From contig JALRCP010000109.1 of NCBI GenBank assembly GCA_023257325.1, positions 1 through 9,617 on the forward strand: a stretch of 9,617 nt of DNA, in the 5' to 3' direction. The notes beneath the pieces are model-generated. The model was given only the letters and a program-made list of their open reading frames with translations. It was not told where the DNA came from and made no database searches. The stretch comes from Polynucleobacter sp. (lineage in GTDB: Bacteria > Pseudomonadota > Gammaproteobacteria > Burkholderiales > Burkholderiaceae). This document shows, piece by piece, positions 1 to 6,779 of the stretch (its first letter is position 1; each line of letters begins with the position of its first letter). The position numbers were made by a program, and so were the translations under genes.

Positions 1-632
1 GTGTTTTGGCCGAAGACCCTGACGAAAAGATTGATACCCATGAGCTACAACTAGAGGTAGACGGTGAGCTTTGGGAGTACCACGAAAAGGCCTATGTGGC
101 GTTTCATAAACCGACAGGTTATGAGTGCTCCCACAAAACCAGCCACCATCCCAGTATTTATGGTCTTTTGCCACAACCGCTGATTGAACGGGGTATCCAA
201 TGCGTGGGTCGTTTGGATCATGACACCACGGGCTTGATTTTGATGTCCGATGACGGCCAGTTTATTCATAAAATGACCAGCCCTAAAAAGAATATCGGCA
301 AAGTTTATGAAATCACCGCTGCGGATGAGCTCAAAGACTCCCAATTGCAACATCTTCTCAATGGCGTAGTTTTAGACGATGACCCCAAGCCCTGCTTTGC
401 CACAGCTTGCCAACAAGTTTCTGAAAAAGTACTGCACATGACCATTGTTGAGGGTCGCTATCACCAAGTCAAACGCATGATGGCAGCAGTTGGCAATCAT
501 GTGGCTCAATTGCATCGCATCACAATTGGCGAATACAACTTACCCCACGACTTGGCGCAAGGTGAATGGCGCTGGCTTTACCCTCAAGACCTTTCTTTAT
601 TGTCTAAAAGTGTTTCAAAGACAGAAAGTTAA
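1..632 (+). CDS. rsuA: 16S rRNA pseudouridine synthase, RsuA type (5' end outside window)
   Basis: The product is a stand-alone pseudouridine synthase of the RsuA/RluB/E/F family. RsuA in E. coli isomerises U516 of 16S rRNA. The reading frame (codons from base 3) is open to the left edge, and the first possible start seen, TTG at 6, is probably internal. Counting from that TTG, the catalytic motif GRLDHDTTG places the nucleophilic Asp at residue 71. The E. coli enzyme has it near residue 102, so about 30 residues, including most of the N-terminal S4 RNA-binding domain, lie upstream. Other family motifs are HKPTGYECS (residues 34-42), LMSDDGQ, and EGRYHQVKRMMAAVGNHV towards the C-terminus. The DTTGLILMSDDGQ and GRYHQVKRM wording favours RsuA over RluB or RluE. 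It ends in TAA at 630-632, with no obvious hairpin terminator after it. Family assignment is firm; the exact target U516 is inferred. Confidence 0.88.
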   Translation, partial: VLAEDPDEKIDTHELQLEVDGELWEYHEKAYVAFHKPTGYECSHKTSHHPSIYGLLPQPLIERGIQCVGRLDHDTTGLILMSDDGQFIHKMTSPKKNIGKVYEITAADELKDSQLQHLLNGVVLDDDPKPCFATACQQVSEKVLHMTIVEGRYHQVKRMMAAVGNHVAQLHRITIGEYNLPHDLAQGEWRWLYPQDLSLLSKSVSKTES

Positions 633-638
633 TTTTTC

Positions 639-652
639 TTGAGATAAATCAA
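639..652 (+). promoter_or_regulatory. Putative FNR/Anr-family binding site
   Basis: The sequence TTGAG-ATAA-ATCAA matches the FNR/Anr consensus TTGAT-N4-ATCAA at 9 of 10 defined positions. Its centre (645.5) lies 41.5 bases before a predicted start point at A687, the classic spacing of class II FNR-activated promoters. It sits in the 83-base gap before the 42-codon gene. The match and the spacing are seen in the sequence; oxygen control is inferred and depends on the genome encoding an FNR/Anr regulator. Confidence 0.6.
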
Positions 653-674
653 AGCATCCTTGGCTCAATCAGCC

Positions 675-687
675 TAAAGTGAACTCA
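675..687 (+). promoter_or_regulatory. Putative -10 element and start point of the 42-codon gene
   Basis: TAAAGT at 675-680 matches TATAAT at four of six positions, which gives a likely transcript start near A687. There is no good -35 hexamer at the usual distance, as expected for an activator-dependent promoter with FNR-like dimer contact around -41.5. The call rests mainly on the spacing to the box at 639-652. Confidence 0.4.
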
Positions 688-715
688 GTTTAATGAGTCA
701 TTCAGGGAGGATGGT

Positions 716-844
716 ATGTTAGGTGAATTATTTGGATCTTTTGCAGGTCAACTCAGCTTGCTAGTGATCATGGCCATGATTGTGACTGGCTTTATCGCTG
801 TCAAAGTATTGCTCAAAAAGATGAATGAAAATCCAGAAAAGTAA
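716..844 (+). CDS. 42-residue single-span membrane protein, DUF3149-like
   Basis: A short gene, ATG at 716 to TAA at 842-844, encodes MLGELFGSFAGQLSLLVIMA... ending in KKMNENPEK. One hydrophobic segment covers about residues 13-33, followed by a basic and polar tail, so it is a small inner-membrane protein with the tail probably cytoplasmic. The ribosome binding site GGGAGG at 705-710 sits five bases before the ATG, which strongly supports translation. The length and the pattern (LFxS, a G, a single hydrophobic helix, then KKM) resemble the small DUF3149 family common in betaproteobacteria. That family assignment is from memory of the pattern and not checked. Function is unknown. A putative FNR-type box lies upstream, so a role at low oxygen, for example with a respiratory complex, is possible but unproven. 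An ATG at 711 is out of frame and stops after three codons. Confidence 0.78.
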   Translation: MLGELFGSFAGQLSLLVIMAMIVTGFIAVKVLLKKMNENPEK

Positions 845-877
845 TTCTGTTAGTTTTTTGACTTCTCTGAATTACTT
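839..877. repeat. Inverted repeat spanning the two convergent stop codons
   Basis: AAGTAATTC (839-847) and GAATTACTT (869-877) are a perfect nine-base inverted repeat with a 21-base loop. The arms contain the TAA of the 42-codon gene and the TAA of the minus-strand hydrolase gene. The stem is AT-rich and no T-tract follows directly, so it is at best a weak bidirectional terminator. Confidence 0.3.
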
Positions 878-1477
878 GATTAATGCGAGGCCCTCTTTAA
901 AGTGAGGGTGTTCGCAGGATTGCAATAGCTCAAACACCACCATTTCGGTCGTGACTAACTCCGCGCCATTGCCCGCCAAACGATCAAATGCGGCATCGCG
1001 ATTGGCCTCAGTTCTAGAACTACAGGCATCGGTCACCACCCAAACATCGAATTCTTCATCTAAGAGGCCCAATGCAGTTTGCAATAGGCAGACATGTGCT
1101 TCACAACCAGCAATCAAGATGGTGTTTCTTTCCTCTGCCCCCTCTTGCTTGCGGGCAAGGTGCTTGGGCAAACTTCTGGCATTGCCCATGGGTTTAGAGG
1201 GTTTTCTGAGAATCTCAACCAAGCCGTCCTCGCAAGCTCCAAAATGCATCTTTGAGAGAGTTTTTTGACAAAGCGATTTCAACTCAGCATCGTTAGGGCC
1301 TAGTTTGTCAGGGTTTTGCTCTGTAGCAATGATGGGCAATTGCAATAGCTTGGCAATTTTGGCTAGACGCACGGCATTAGCCAAAACCTTCTGCCCCTCA
1401 TGAATGACTGGCATTAATTTAGTTTGGTAATCCACCAAAACCAGTTGTGATTCTTGAGCAGATAAGAGCATAGACAT
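872..1477 (-). CDS. Isochorismatase-like cysteine hydrolase
   Basis: A complete 201-residue protein of the isochorismatase-like superfamily, closest in style to the YcaC/ISOC1-ISOC2 group. The superfamily triad is visible: Asp16 in LVLVDYQ, Lys76 in LSKMHFGA, and Cys130 in GCEAHVCLLQTAL. The C-terminal part VVTDACSSRTEANRDAA...GAELVTTEMVVFELL is also typical of that group. Members hydrolyse amides, imides or related C-N bonds by a cysteine nucleophile; the substrate here cannot be told from sequence. There is no signal peptide, so it is cytoplasmic. It is convergent with the 42-codon gene and divergent from the membrane protein gene at 1546. The start chosen is ATG at 1477-1475. A second ATG two codons later is equally possible, and neither has a clear ribosome binding site. 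Confidence 0.85.
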   Translation of the reverse strand: MSMLLSAQESQLVLVDYQTKLMPVIHEGQKVLANAVRLAKIAKLLQLPIIATEQNPDKLGPNDAELKSLCQKTLSKMHFGACEDGLVEILRKPSKPMGNARSLPKHLARKQEGAEERNTILIAGCEAHVCLLQTALGLLDEEFDVWVVTDACSSRTEANRDAAFDRLAGNGAELVTTEMVVFELLQSCEHPHFKEGLALIK

Positions 1478-1532
1478 AAGGGTTATCAGTTTTTAAGTTT
1501 GAATACGTGGTATTTTCTTACAAAATAGCACG

Positions 1533-1538
1533 AAGGAG
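1533..1538 (+). promoter_or_regulatory. Strong ribosome binding site that sets a TTG start
   Basis: AAGGAG lies seven bases before the in-frame TTG at 1546. The longer reading from GTG at 1507 has no such site, so this motif decides in favour of the shorter protein. Confidence 0.65.
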
Positions 1539-1545
1539 TTATATT

Positions 1546-1938
1546 TTGTTGGCTGCATTTTTAATCATCATTCCATTGGTTGCCTTTGTTTTTTACATCA
1601 GGGCGATTAGCAAAGCCTTGGCTGTGATTGATCCAAGCTATCGCACTCAACCACCGGGCATGGCGTGGTTGTTATTGATTCCAATTTTTAATGTGATTTG
1701 GTTTTTCTTTTTGCTCAAAGCCATCAAGAATGGTTATGAGCGCATGAGCGATGCTCGCCGATTCAATCAAAAGATTGATACGGGCTATCACTACGGCATC
1801 GCAATGGGGTGTTGCTGGGCTGCTGCGTTCATACCTAAGCTCATCTTTATTTCTATTATTCCTATGTTTGTTTTTTCAATCCTTCACTGGACCAAACTGA
1901 ATAACGCACGCCGCCAAGCACTGACTGAATTGGGATGA
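1546..1938 (+). CDS. Uncharacterised four-helix membrane protein
   Basis: With the TTG start at 1546 the product has 130 residues. Hydrophobic segments lie at about residues 2-18, 38-57, 82-97 and 98-115. Between the first two is a conserved-looking loop, IDPSYRTQPPGMAWLLLIPI, which runs into FNVIWFFFLLKAI. This PGMxWLLLIPxFNxIW pattern recurs in uncharacterised bacterial membrane proteins, but I know of no function. Basic residues (AIKNGYERMSDARRFNQK) fall after the second helix and would be cytoplasmic by the positive-inside rule. The frame is open upstream to GTG at 1507, which would add 13 residues, but the AAGGAG site supports the shorter form. It stands alone on its strand, divergent from the hydrolase gene, and ends four bases before the convergent operon at 1943. 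Confidence 0.75.
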   Translation: MLAAFLIIIPLVAFVFYIRAISKALAVIDPSYRTQPPGMAWLLLIPIFNVIWFFFLLKAIKNGYERMSDARRFNQKIDTGYHYGIAMGCCWAAAFIPKLIFISIIPMFVFSILHWTKLNNARRQALTELG

Positions 1939-1942
1939 TTGC

Positions 1943-2581
1943 TTACGGACGCTGCAAGAATACTTGGGCTGTCATTTTTCCAGCAAACGTTAATTCAAGC
2001 TGCACCCCATCGTTCCCTTGAAGAACCTGGACCCCCTCTTGAGGCATTGGGTTTGTTTTTTGAACCATGAGTAAATGAGCCGGCCAATCCACTCGCAATG
2101 TCGCACTCATGGGTAAATAACCATCAAAATATCGACGCATCAAGGGGCCCGCATTGAGCTTGAATTCATTCTGGGATAACTGATCGAGCGCCCTTGATTC
2201 CAGATCAATGCAAATGGAAGCTCCACGTTCAACATCAGTGAGTGTCACACGATTGTCTTTCACTTCAGCAGAGGCCATTTTCTCTAGACTCTTGACAGCG
2301 ATCTTTCGTATTCTTTCCTCATTAAACACAATCACCACTTTTCTAATGGGATCCAATTGATGATGACACGTAGCGATGCTGACAACTCCGCTATCTAAAC
2401 TTTGAGGGGTGATTTTGACACGTGATTCGTAACGATAAGCACCTGGGTCTGGTCTTTGCTTGAGATATTTGATTTCTCCTTCGTTGGCCAAATCTGAAAA
2501 ATCCAAGGCTGTGACATTTTGAGATAAAAGAAACATCACAATTGCCGCTGAAGATGAGATGATTGAATGAATCCCTGTCAT
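1943..2581 (-). CDS. Exported protein of unknown function, last gene of the three-gene unit
   Basis: A 212-residue protein I do not recognise. The first 25 residues (MTGIHSIISSSAAIVMFLLS...VTA) look like a signal peptide with cleavage after VTA25, although the n-region lacks Lys or Arg, so export is likely but not certain. The mature part has only two cysteines, Cys72 (IATCHHQLDP) and Cys124 (ASICIDLE), which could form a disulfide in the periplasm. The rest is mixed, with beta-rich stretches such as VQLELTFAGKMTAQVFL at the C-terminus and no membrane span. Its ATG overlaps the stop of the upstream gene as ATGA (2581-2578), and AGGG lies five bases before it, so translation is probably coupled. 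It ends in TAG or TAA-type position four bases from the convergent membrane protein gene, with no hairpin terminator seen between them. Confidence 0.75.
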   Translation of the reverse strand: MTGIHSIISSSAAIVMFLLSQNVTALDFSDLANEGEIKYLKQRPDPGAYRYESRVKITPQSLDSGVVSIATCHHQLDPIRKVVIVFNEERIRKIAVKSLEKMASAEVKDNRVTLTDVERGASICIDLESRALDQLSQNEFKLNAGPLMRRYFDGYLPMSATLRVDWPAHLLMVQKTNPMPQEGVQVLQGNDGVQLELTFAGKMTAQVFLQRP

Positions 2582-2847
2582 ATAGACCCTTTCGATTGAT
2601 ACTCAACCGCTTTTATCAACCAAACTTCTAAAGCATGAGCCAAGTCTTTTTTACTAAACGAGCAACTCTCTTCAGTAAATAAGGAAGAGGACTCAATGCG
2701 AGATAAAACACCCTCCAAGGCATCAGGATATTTTTGAGGCAAGTTCATTTGACTCACCAACGCTCTCAATTCTTGAATGAGTACAGCGCTATCGACCTGC
2801 CCAGCCTGCCATTCTTTTAACAACTGTTGATGAGCGGAAATGTTCAT
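2578..2847 (-). CDS. 89-residue protein of unknown function, middle gene of the unit
   Basis: A small soluble protein I do not recognise, predicted to be mostly helical: an N-terminal helix around LLKEWQAGQVDSAVLIQELRALV and a C-terminal helix around KKDLAHALEVWLIKAVEYQ. There is no signal peptide, no membrane span and one cysteine. It is held between the nitronate monooxygenase gene and the exported-protein gene by ATGA overlaps at both ends (2847-2844 and 2581-2578), the main evidence that it is a real, translated gene. The ribosome binding site is weak, which fits translational coupling to the gene before it. A role as a partner or accessory protein of its neighbours is conjecture. Confidence 0.72.
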   Translation of the reverse strand: MNISAHQQLLKEWQAGQVDSAVLIQELRALVSQMNLPQKYPDALEGVLSRIESSSLFTEESCSFSKKDLAHALEVWLIKAVEYQSKGSI

Positions 2848-3902
2848 GGATGATTCTTTAATGAAATAAGTTCAGCCTGAAGGGTTTTCATCAAATCCTG
2901 AGCGGACATGGCTCGGGCTTTGGCATAGGCTGTACCTGCCCATAAATTTTGATATTCACCATCGTCTTGCTCCCCCGCCCACTTTCTCATTGAAGCCGTA
3001 AGAAGATTTTGAATCGGAAAAGGCAAATAAGTTTTATTTTTCATCTCCATCATGTACTGATTCAAAATGCCTTGCGCAGGCCGTCCTGAAAATGCTTGGG
3101 TGAACTGTGCGCCACGGCCATGTTCATTCAGTACATAACGACGATGAGCAGGACTTGCTCCAGACTCTGACGCCACCAGAAATGCTGTTCCCATCTGCGC
3201 CGCAACCGCGCCCAAGGCCAATACACCCTGGATATCACGACCGTTCATGATGCCGCCAGCGGCCACCATCGGAATGGACACGTGTGCTTGTAGTTGTTTG
3301 AGTAACTCTGAAACAGATAATTTCTCATCCGCTTGGTCTGGGTGAAATATTCCTCGATGTCCTCCAGCCTCAATTCCTTGGACCACGATGAAATCAGCAC
3401 CTGTTGCTTGAATTTTGAGCGCCTCATCGATGCAAGTAGCGGTAATACCCACCTGAATTCCTAGCTCTTTTGCGCGCTCAATGAATTCTTGCTCAGGCAA
3501 ACCAAAATGAAAGGTCAAGACATCTGGACGATGAATCCAGATGGGCTCTAACATATCTTTTAAGTTTGGAATGTATGGAGGCTTGGGAATCTCTACTGAA
3601 ATAGGCCGCTTGGATAAAACAGTTCTTAAATCAGCCAAGGCCTGGTTTTGCACATCGATGCTGGGCATCTCTGGCTCTTGAAAGACAAAAAAATTGGCAT
3701 TGACTCGCTTGGAATGCGCAGCATTCAATAAGGCAGTCGTGGCTTTGAGATCCGCGTCTATTTTTTCAGGGCTTGAATAGGCAAAGCCAAAACTTCCCAA
3801 TCCTCCAGCATTGGCAACAGCAGCAGCCAATTGAGGCGTGTTAATTCCTCCAGCCATCGGTGCTTGAATCACAGGGATTAATAGATCTGAAAACTTGAAC
3901 AT
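2844..3902 (-). CDS. Nitronate monooxygenase (FMN-dependent, class I type)
   Basis: The product is a 352-residue TIM-barrel flavoenzyme of the nitronate monooxygenase/2-nitropropane dioxygenase family, which oxidises toxic alkyl nitronates such as propionate 3-nitronate with O2. Motifs in order, numbered from the ATG: IQAPMAGG (12-19), FHFG, the GIEAGGHRG segment with the catalytic-type His182, PMVAAGGI (about 212-218), and GAVAAQMGTAFL (about 231-242) of the FMN phosphate site. A C-terminal region with YMMEMKNKTYLPFPIQNLLT follows, as in class I enzymes. Length is normal for the family. The ATG at 3902-3900 gives the usual family N-terminus; a TTG three codons upstream (3911) is possible, and neither has a clear ribosome binding site. 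It is first in a three-gene unit. The physiological substrate is not certain, since many family members act on other compounds. Confidence 0.87.
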   Translation of the reverse strand: MFKFSDLLIPVIQAPMAGGINTPQLAAAVANAGGLGSFGFAYSSPEKIDADLKATTALLNAAHSKRVNANFFVFQEPEMPSIDVQNQALADLRTVLSKRPISVEIPKPPYIPNLKDMLEPIWIHRPDVLTFHFGLPEQEFIERAKELGIQVGITATCIDEALKIQATGADFIVVQGIEAGGHRGIFHPDQADEKLSVSELLKQLQAHVSIPMVAAGGIMNGRDIQGVLALGAVAAQMGTAFLVASESGASPAHRRYVLNEHGRGAQFTQAFSGRPAQGILNQYMMEMKNKTYLPFPIQNLLTASMRKWAGEQDDGEYQNLWAGTAYAKARAMSAQDLMKTLQAELISLKNHP

Positions 3903-3912
3903 GCGAATCAAT

Positions 3913-3930
3913 GAGAAATTGAAGTTTCTC
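3913..3930 (-). repeat. Short inverted repeat at the predicted start point of the monooxygenase unit
   Basis: GAGAAA (3913-3918) and TTTCTC (3925-3930) form a perfect six-base inverted repeat with a six-base spacer. It overlaps the predicted transcript start near 3925, and so could be an operator or a small leader hairpin. It is short enough to be chance. Confidence 0.25.
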
Positions 3931-3931
3931 T

Positions 3932-3960
3932 AGGATAACGCCTTGTGAATTAATTTTCAG
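3932..3960 (-). promoter_or_regulatory. Putative sigma-70 promoter of the nitronate monooxygenase unit
   Basis: On the minus strand, CTGAAA (3960-3955, four of six matches to TTGACA) is followed by a 17-base spacer and TATCCT (3937-3932, four of six to TATAAT). The start would be near 3925, about 23 bases before the ATG at 3902. The acnB terminator lies just upstream, so the unit needs its own promoter, and this is the best candidate in the 65-base gap. Confidence 0.4.
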
Positions 3961-3967
3961 CCGATGT

Positions 3968-3997
3968 AAAAAGAGCTTCCCTAGGGAAGCTCTTTTT
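3968..3997 (-). terminator. Rho-independent terminator of acnB (symmetrical)
   Basis: A perfect 30-base palindrome: arms AAAAAGAGCTTCC and its complement make a 13-pair stem with loop CTAG. A-tract and T-tract flank the GC-rich core on both sides, so it can work in either direction. It lies 18 bases after the acnB stop and before the nitronate monooxygenase promoter. No plus-strand gene runs into it, so its main task is to end the acnB transcript. Confidence 0.9.
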
Positions 3998-4015
3998 TGC
4001 TCACTGACTTAAGGA

Positions 4016-6601
4016 TTAAGCAGTTACTGTTTTTGCCACATCACTGAAATCTTTGATTTGGTCAAAGTTCATGTATCTGTAGATATCAGCACTACTTGCA
4101 TTGATCACGCCGATATCAGCCATGTATTCTTCTTTCGTTGGAATACGACCCAACTTAGAACAAATAGAAGCCAACTCAGCAGACCCCAAGTAAACAAACG
4201 TGTTTTTACCCAAACGGTTCGGGAAGTTGCGAGTTGATGTCGACATCACAGTCGCACCTTCACGTACTTGAGCTTGGTTACCCATACAGAGTGAGCAACC
4301 AGGCATTTCCATGCGCGCACCTGCACCACCCAAGACACCATAGTGACCTTCTTCAGTCAACTGCTTGGCATCCATCTTGGTTGGAGGAGCAACCCATAAC
4401 TTCACAGGAATATCACGTTTGCCTTCTAACAATTTAGACGCTGCACGGAAATGACCAATGTTGGTCATGCAAGAACCAATGAACACTTCATCGATCTTCG
4501 CGCCAGATACTTCAGACAAGGTTTTCACATCATCTGGGTCGTTCGGGCAAGCCACAATTGGCTCATGAACATCTGCCAAGTCAATTTCAATCACAGCAGC
4601 ATACTCAGCATCTGCATCACCTTTTAACAACTCAGGCTTGGCCAACCAAGATTCCATGGCTTTGATACGACGACCTAAAGTACGGGCATCTGAGTAACCG
4701 TTGGCAATCATCCACTTCATCAAAGTGATGTTGCTGTTCATGTACTCAATGATCGGTTCTTTGTTCAAGTGAACAGTACAACCAGCGGCTGAACGTTCTG
4801 CAGAAGCATCTGACAATTCAAATGCTTGCTCAACTTTAAGATCTGGCAAACCTTCAATCTCAAGAATTCGGCCAGAGAAAATATTCTTCTTACCCTTCTT
4901 CTCAACTGTCAACAAGCCTTGCTTGATTGCATACAAAGGAATTGCGTTCACCAAGTCACGCAATGTGACGCCTGGCTGCATTTTGCCTTTGAAGCGAACC
5001 AATACAGACTCAGGCATGTCTAGAGGCATGACACCCGTAGCGGCCGCAAACGCCACCAAACCAGAACCTGCTGGGAAAGAAATGCCGATCGGGAAACGTG
5101 TGTGTGAATCACCACCAGTACCTACTGTGTCAGGCAACAACAAACGATTCAACCATGAGTGAATCACGCCGTCACCTGGACGCAATGCAACACCACCACG
5201 GGTGCTAATGAAATCAGGCAACTCATGATGCATCTTCACATCGACTGGTTTTGGATAAGCCGCTGTATGACAGAATGACTGCATCACCATGTCTGCTGAG
5301 AAACCTAAACACGCCAAGTCTTTCAACTCGTCACGAGTCATCGGACCGGTGGTGTCTTGTGAACCCACAGTCGTCATCTTAGGCTCGCAGTATGTGCCTG
5401 GACGCACGCCCTTGCCTTCTGGCAAACCACATGCACGACCGACCATCTTCTGCGCCAATGAGAAACCTTTGCCAGAGTCAGCTGGATTCGTTGGCAAGCG
5501 GAACAATGTAGAGACTGGCAAGCCCAAAGCTTCACGAGCTTTCGCTGTTAAACCACGACCGATGATCAATGGAATACGGCCACCTGCACGAACTTCATCA
5601 AACAACACATCAGACTTCACTTTGAATTCAGCAATCACTTTGCCATCTTTCAACGCTTTGCCTTCATAAGGACGCAATTCAACCACGTCACCCATGTTCA
5701 TGTTGCTCACATCCAATTCAATCGGCAACGCACCCGCATCTTCCATGGTGTTGTAGAAAATCGGAGCGATTTTGCTACCCAAACATACACCACCAAAACG
5801 CTTATTAGGTACAAAAGGAATGTCTTCACCGGTAAACCACAATACGGAGTTGGTCGCTGATTTACGTGAAGAACCGGTACCCACCACGTCACCCACATAA
5901 GCCACTAAATTGCCTTTGGCTTGAAGAGCGGCCAATTGCTTGATTGGACCCACTTTGCCTGGCTCTTGTGGCTCAATGCCTTCACGTGGGTTTTTCAACA
6001 TCGCCAATGCGTGGAGTGGGATGTCAGGACGGCTCCATGCGTCAGGCGCTGGAGAAAGATCGTCTGTATTAGTTTCACCAGTGACTTTGAACACGGTCAG
6101 CGTCAAGCTTTGTGGCACTTCTGGACGGCTGGTGAACCACTCCGCATCAGCCCAGCTTTGCAAGACAGCTTTGGCGTTGGCGTTGCCTTTATCGGCTTTT
6201 TCTTTGACGTCATGGAATTGATCAAACATCAACAAGGTCTTTTTCAAACCATCGGCAGCAATCCCGCCTACAGTGGCATCGTCTAATAATTCAATCAATG
6301 GAGAAATGTTGTAACCACCTAACATCGTGCCCAATAACTGGGTCGCTGTCTCACGAGTAATCAATGGAGTCTTTTCTTTACCAAATGCCACTGCAGCCAA
6401 GTAAGACGCCTTCACTTTCGCGGCATCATCCACACCGGCAGGAACACGATGAGTGATCAGCTCTACCAAAGTTGCTTCCTCACCCTTGGGAGGATTTTTC
6501 AATAATTCAATCAGTTCGCTGGTCTGCTGTGCAGACAAAGGTAGTGGTGGAATACCTAGAGCAGCACGCTCAGCAACATGATCACGGTAGGCTTTCAACA
6601 T
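4016..6601 (-). CDS. acnB: Aconitate hydratase B (bifunctional aconitase/2-methylisocitrate dehydratase)
   Basis: AcnB isomerises citrate to isocitrate through cis-aconitate in the TCA cycle, with a [4Fe-4S] cluster in the cytoplasm; AcnB proteins can also hydrate 2-methyl-cis-aconitate. The 861 residues compare with 865 in E. coli. Domain order is that of AcnB: an N-terminal HEAT-like helical domain (about 1-160), the swivel domain (about 165-380, with [16 protein letters not shown]), then the catalytic core. Cluster ligands are Cys711 (GSCMTNIGH), Cys769 and Cys772 (PGCSLCMGN). The core motifs [14 protein letters not shown] and [11 protein letters not shown] are intact. Start ATG at 6601-6599 has AGGG seven bases before it and the standard N-terminus [13 protein letters not shown]. 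It is a single-gene unit, with a promoter and palindrome upstream and a strong hairpin terminator downstream. By homology the E. coli protein can also bind mRNA when it loses its cluster; whether this one does is unknown. Confidence 0.98.
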   Translation of the reverse strand: MLKAYRDHVAERAALGIPPLPLSAQQTSELIELLKNPPKGEEATLVELITHRVPAGVDDAAKVKASYLAAVAFGKEKTPLITRETATQLLGTMLGGYNISPLIELLDDATVGGIAADGLKKTLLMFDQFHDVKEKADKGNANAKAVLQSWADAEWFTSRPEVPQSLTLTVFKVTGETNTDDLSPAPDAWSRPDIPLHALAMLKNPREGIEPQEPGKVGPIKQLAALQAKGNLVAYVGDVVGTGSSRKSATNSVLWFTGEDIPFVPNKRFGGVCLGSKIAPIFYNTMEDAGALPIELDVSNMNMGDVVELRPYEGKALKDGKVIAEFKVKSDVLFDEVRAGGRIPLIIGRGLTAKAREALGLPVSTLFRLPTNPADSGKGFSLAQKMVGRACGLPEGKGVRPGTYCEPKMTTVGSQDTTGPMTRDELKDLACLGFSADMVMQSFCHTAAYPKPVDVKMHHELPDFISTRGGVALRPGDGVIHSWLNRLLLPDTVGTGGDSHTRFPIGISFPAGSGLVAFAAATGVMPLDMPESVLVRFKGKMQPGVTLRDLVNAIPLYAIKQGLLTVEKKGKKNIFSGRILEIEGLPDLKVEQAFELSDASAERSAAGCTVHLNKEPIIEYMNSNITLMKWMIANGYSDARTLGRRIKAMESWLAKPELLKGDADAEYAAVIEIDLADVHEPIVACPNDPDDVKTLSEVSGAKIDEVFIGSCMTNIGHFRAASKLLEGKRDIPVKLWVAPPTKMDAKQLTEEGHYGVLGGAGARMEMPGCSLCMGNQAQVREGATVMSTSTRNFPNRLGKNTFVYLGSAELASICSKLGRIPTKEEYMADIGVINASSADIYRYMNFDQIKDFSDVAKTVTA

Positions 6602-6654
6602 GGTGTTTCCCTCTCTTATTTAGGCAAATAAATAAACCAATTTTCTAGACTTAT

Positions 6655-6683
6655 ATCTTATATAAGACTTAGAAATCTGGCAA
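6655..6683 (-). promoter_or_regulatory. Putative acnB promoter
   Basis: On the minus strand, TTGCCA (6683-6678, five of six matches) is followed by 17 bases and TAAGAT (6660-6655, four of six). The start would be near 6648, giving a leader of about 47 bases. Overlapping alternatives such as TATAAG exist in the same AT-rich stretch, so the exact -10 is uncertain. Confidence 0.5.
6656..6667. promoter_or_regulatory. Palindrome over the acnB -10 region, possible operator
   Basis: TCTTATATAAGA is a perfect 12-base palindrome overlapping the predicted -10 and spacer of the acnB promoter. A dimeric regulator bound here would block RNA polymerase. From memory, sites of this shape are linked with GntR-family regulators of central carbon or propionate metabolism in proteobacteria, but I cannot confirm the match. 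An AT-rich palindrome of this length can also arise by chance. Confidence 0.4.
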
Positions 6684-6757
6684 GCAATTAACCCTCACAT
6701 CGTGACAAAATAGCCTAAACTGATGTCCAATTCATCAACGCCTTAAATAAAATTAAA

Positions 6758-6779
6758 AAATCATTTAAATCAATGATTT
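6758..6779. repeat. Inverted repeat just before the 49-codon gene
   Basis: AAATCATT (6758-6765) and AATGATTT (6772-6779) form a perfect eight-base inverted repeat with a six-base spacer, 12 bases before the ATG at 6792. It could be an operator or a weak leader hairpin affecting ribosome access. It lies in very AT-rich sequence, which lowers its weight. Confidence 0.35.

Noticed and set aside
6..632. TTG at 6 as the true start of the pseudouridine synthase gene
   Set aside because: The S4 domain would be missing, and the frame remains open to the window edge, so the gene almost surely starts upstream.
683..698. ACTCA / TGAGT inverted repeat in the leader of the 42-codon gene
   Set aside because: Five bases with a six-base loop is expected by chance and shows no terminator or riboswitch features.
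951..1268. A 105-codon plus-strand frame opposite the isochorismatase-like gene
   Set aside because: The minus-strand gene carries an intact catalytic triad, and the opposite frame has low-complexity Ser/Ala composition without any motif.
5289..5669. A 126-codon plus-strand frame inside acnB, with several other frames of 60-120 codons on either strand of acnB
   Set aside because: They lie opposite or within a fully conserved aconitase gene, have no ribosome binding sites and encode no recognisable domains. They are by-products of acnB codon bias.
6695..6705. TCAC-ATC-GTGA repeat upstream of acnB as a possible CRP site
   Set aside because: The half-site order and spacing do not fit TGTGA-N6-TCACA, and it is too short to call.
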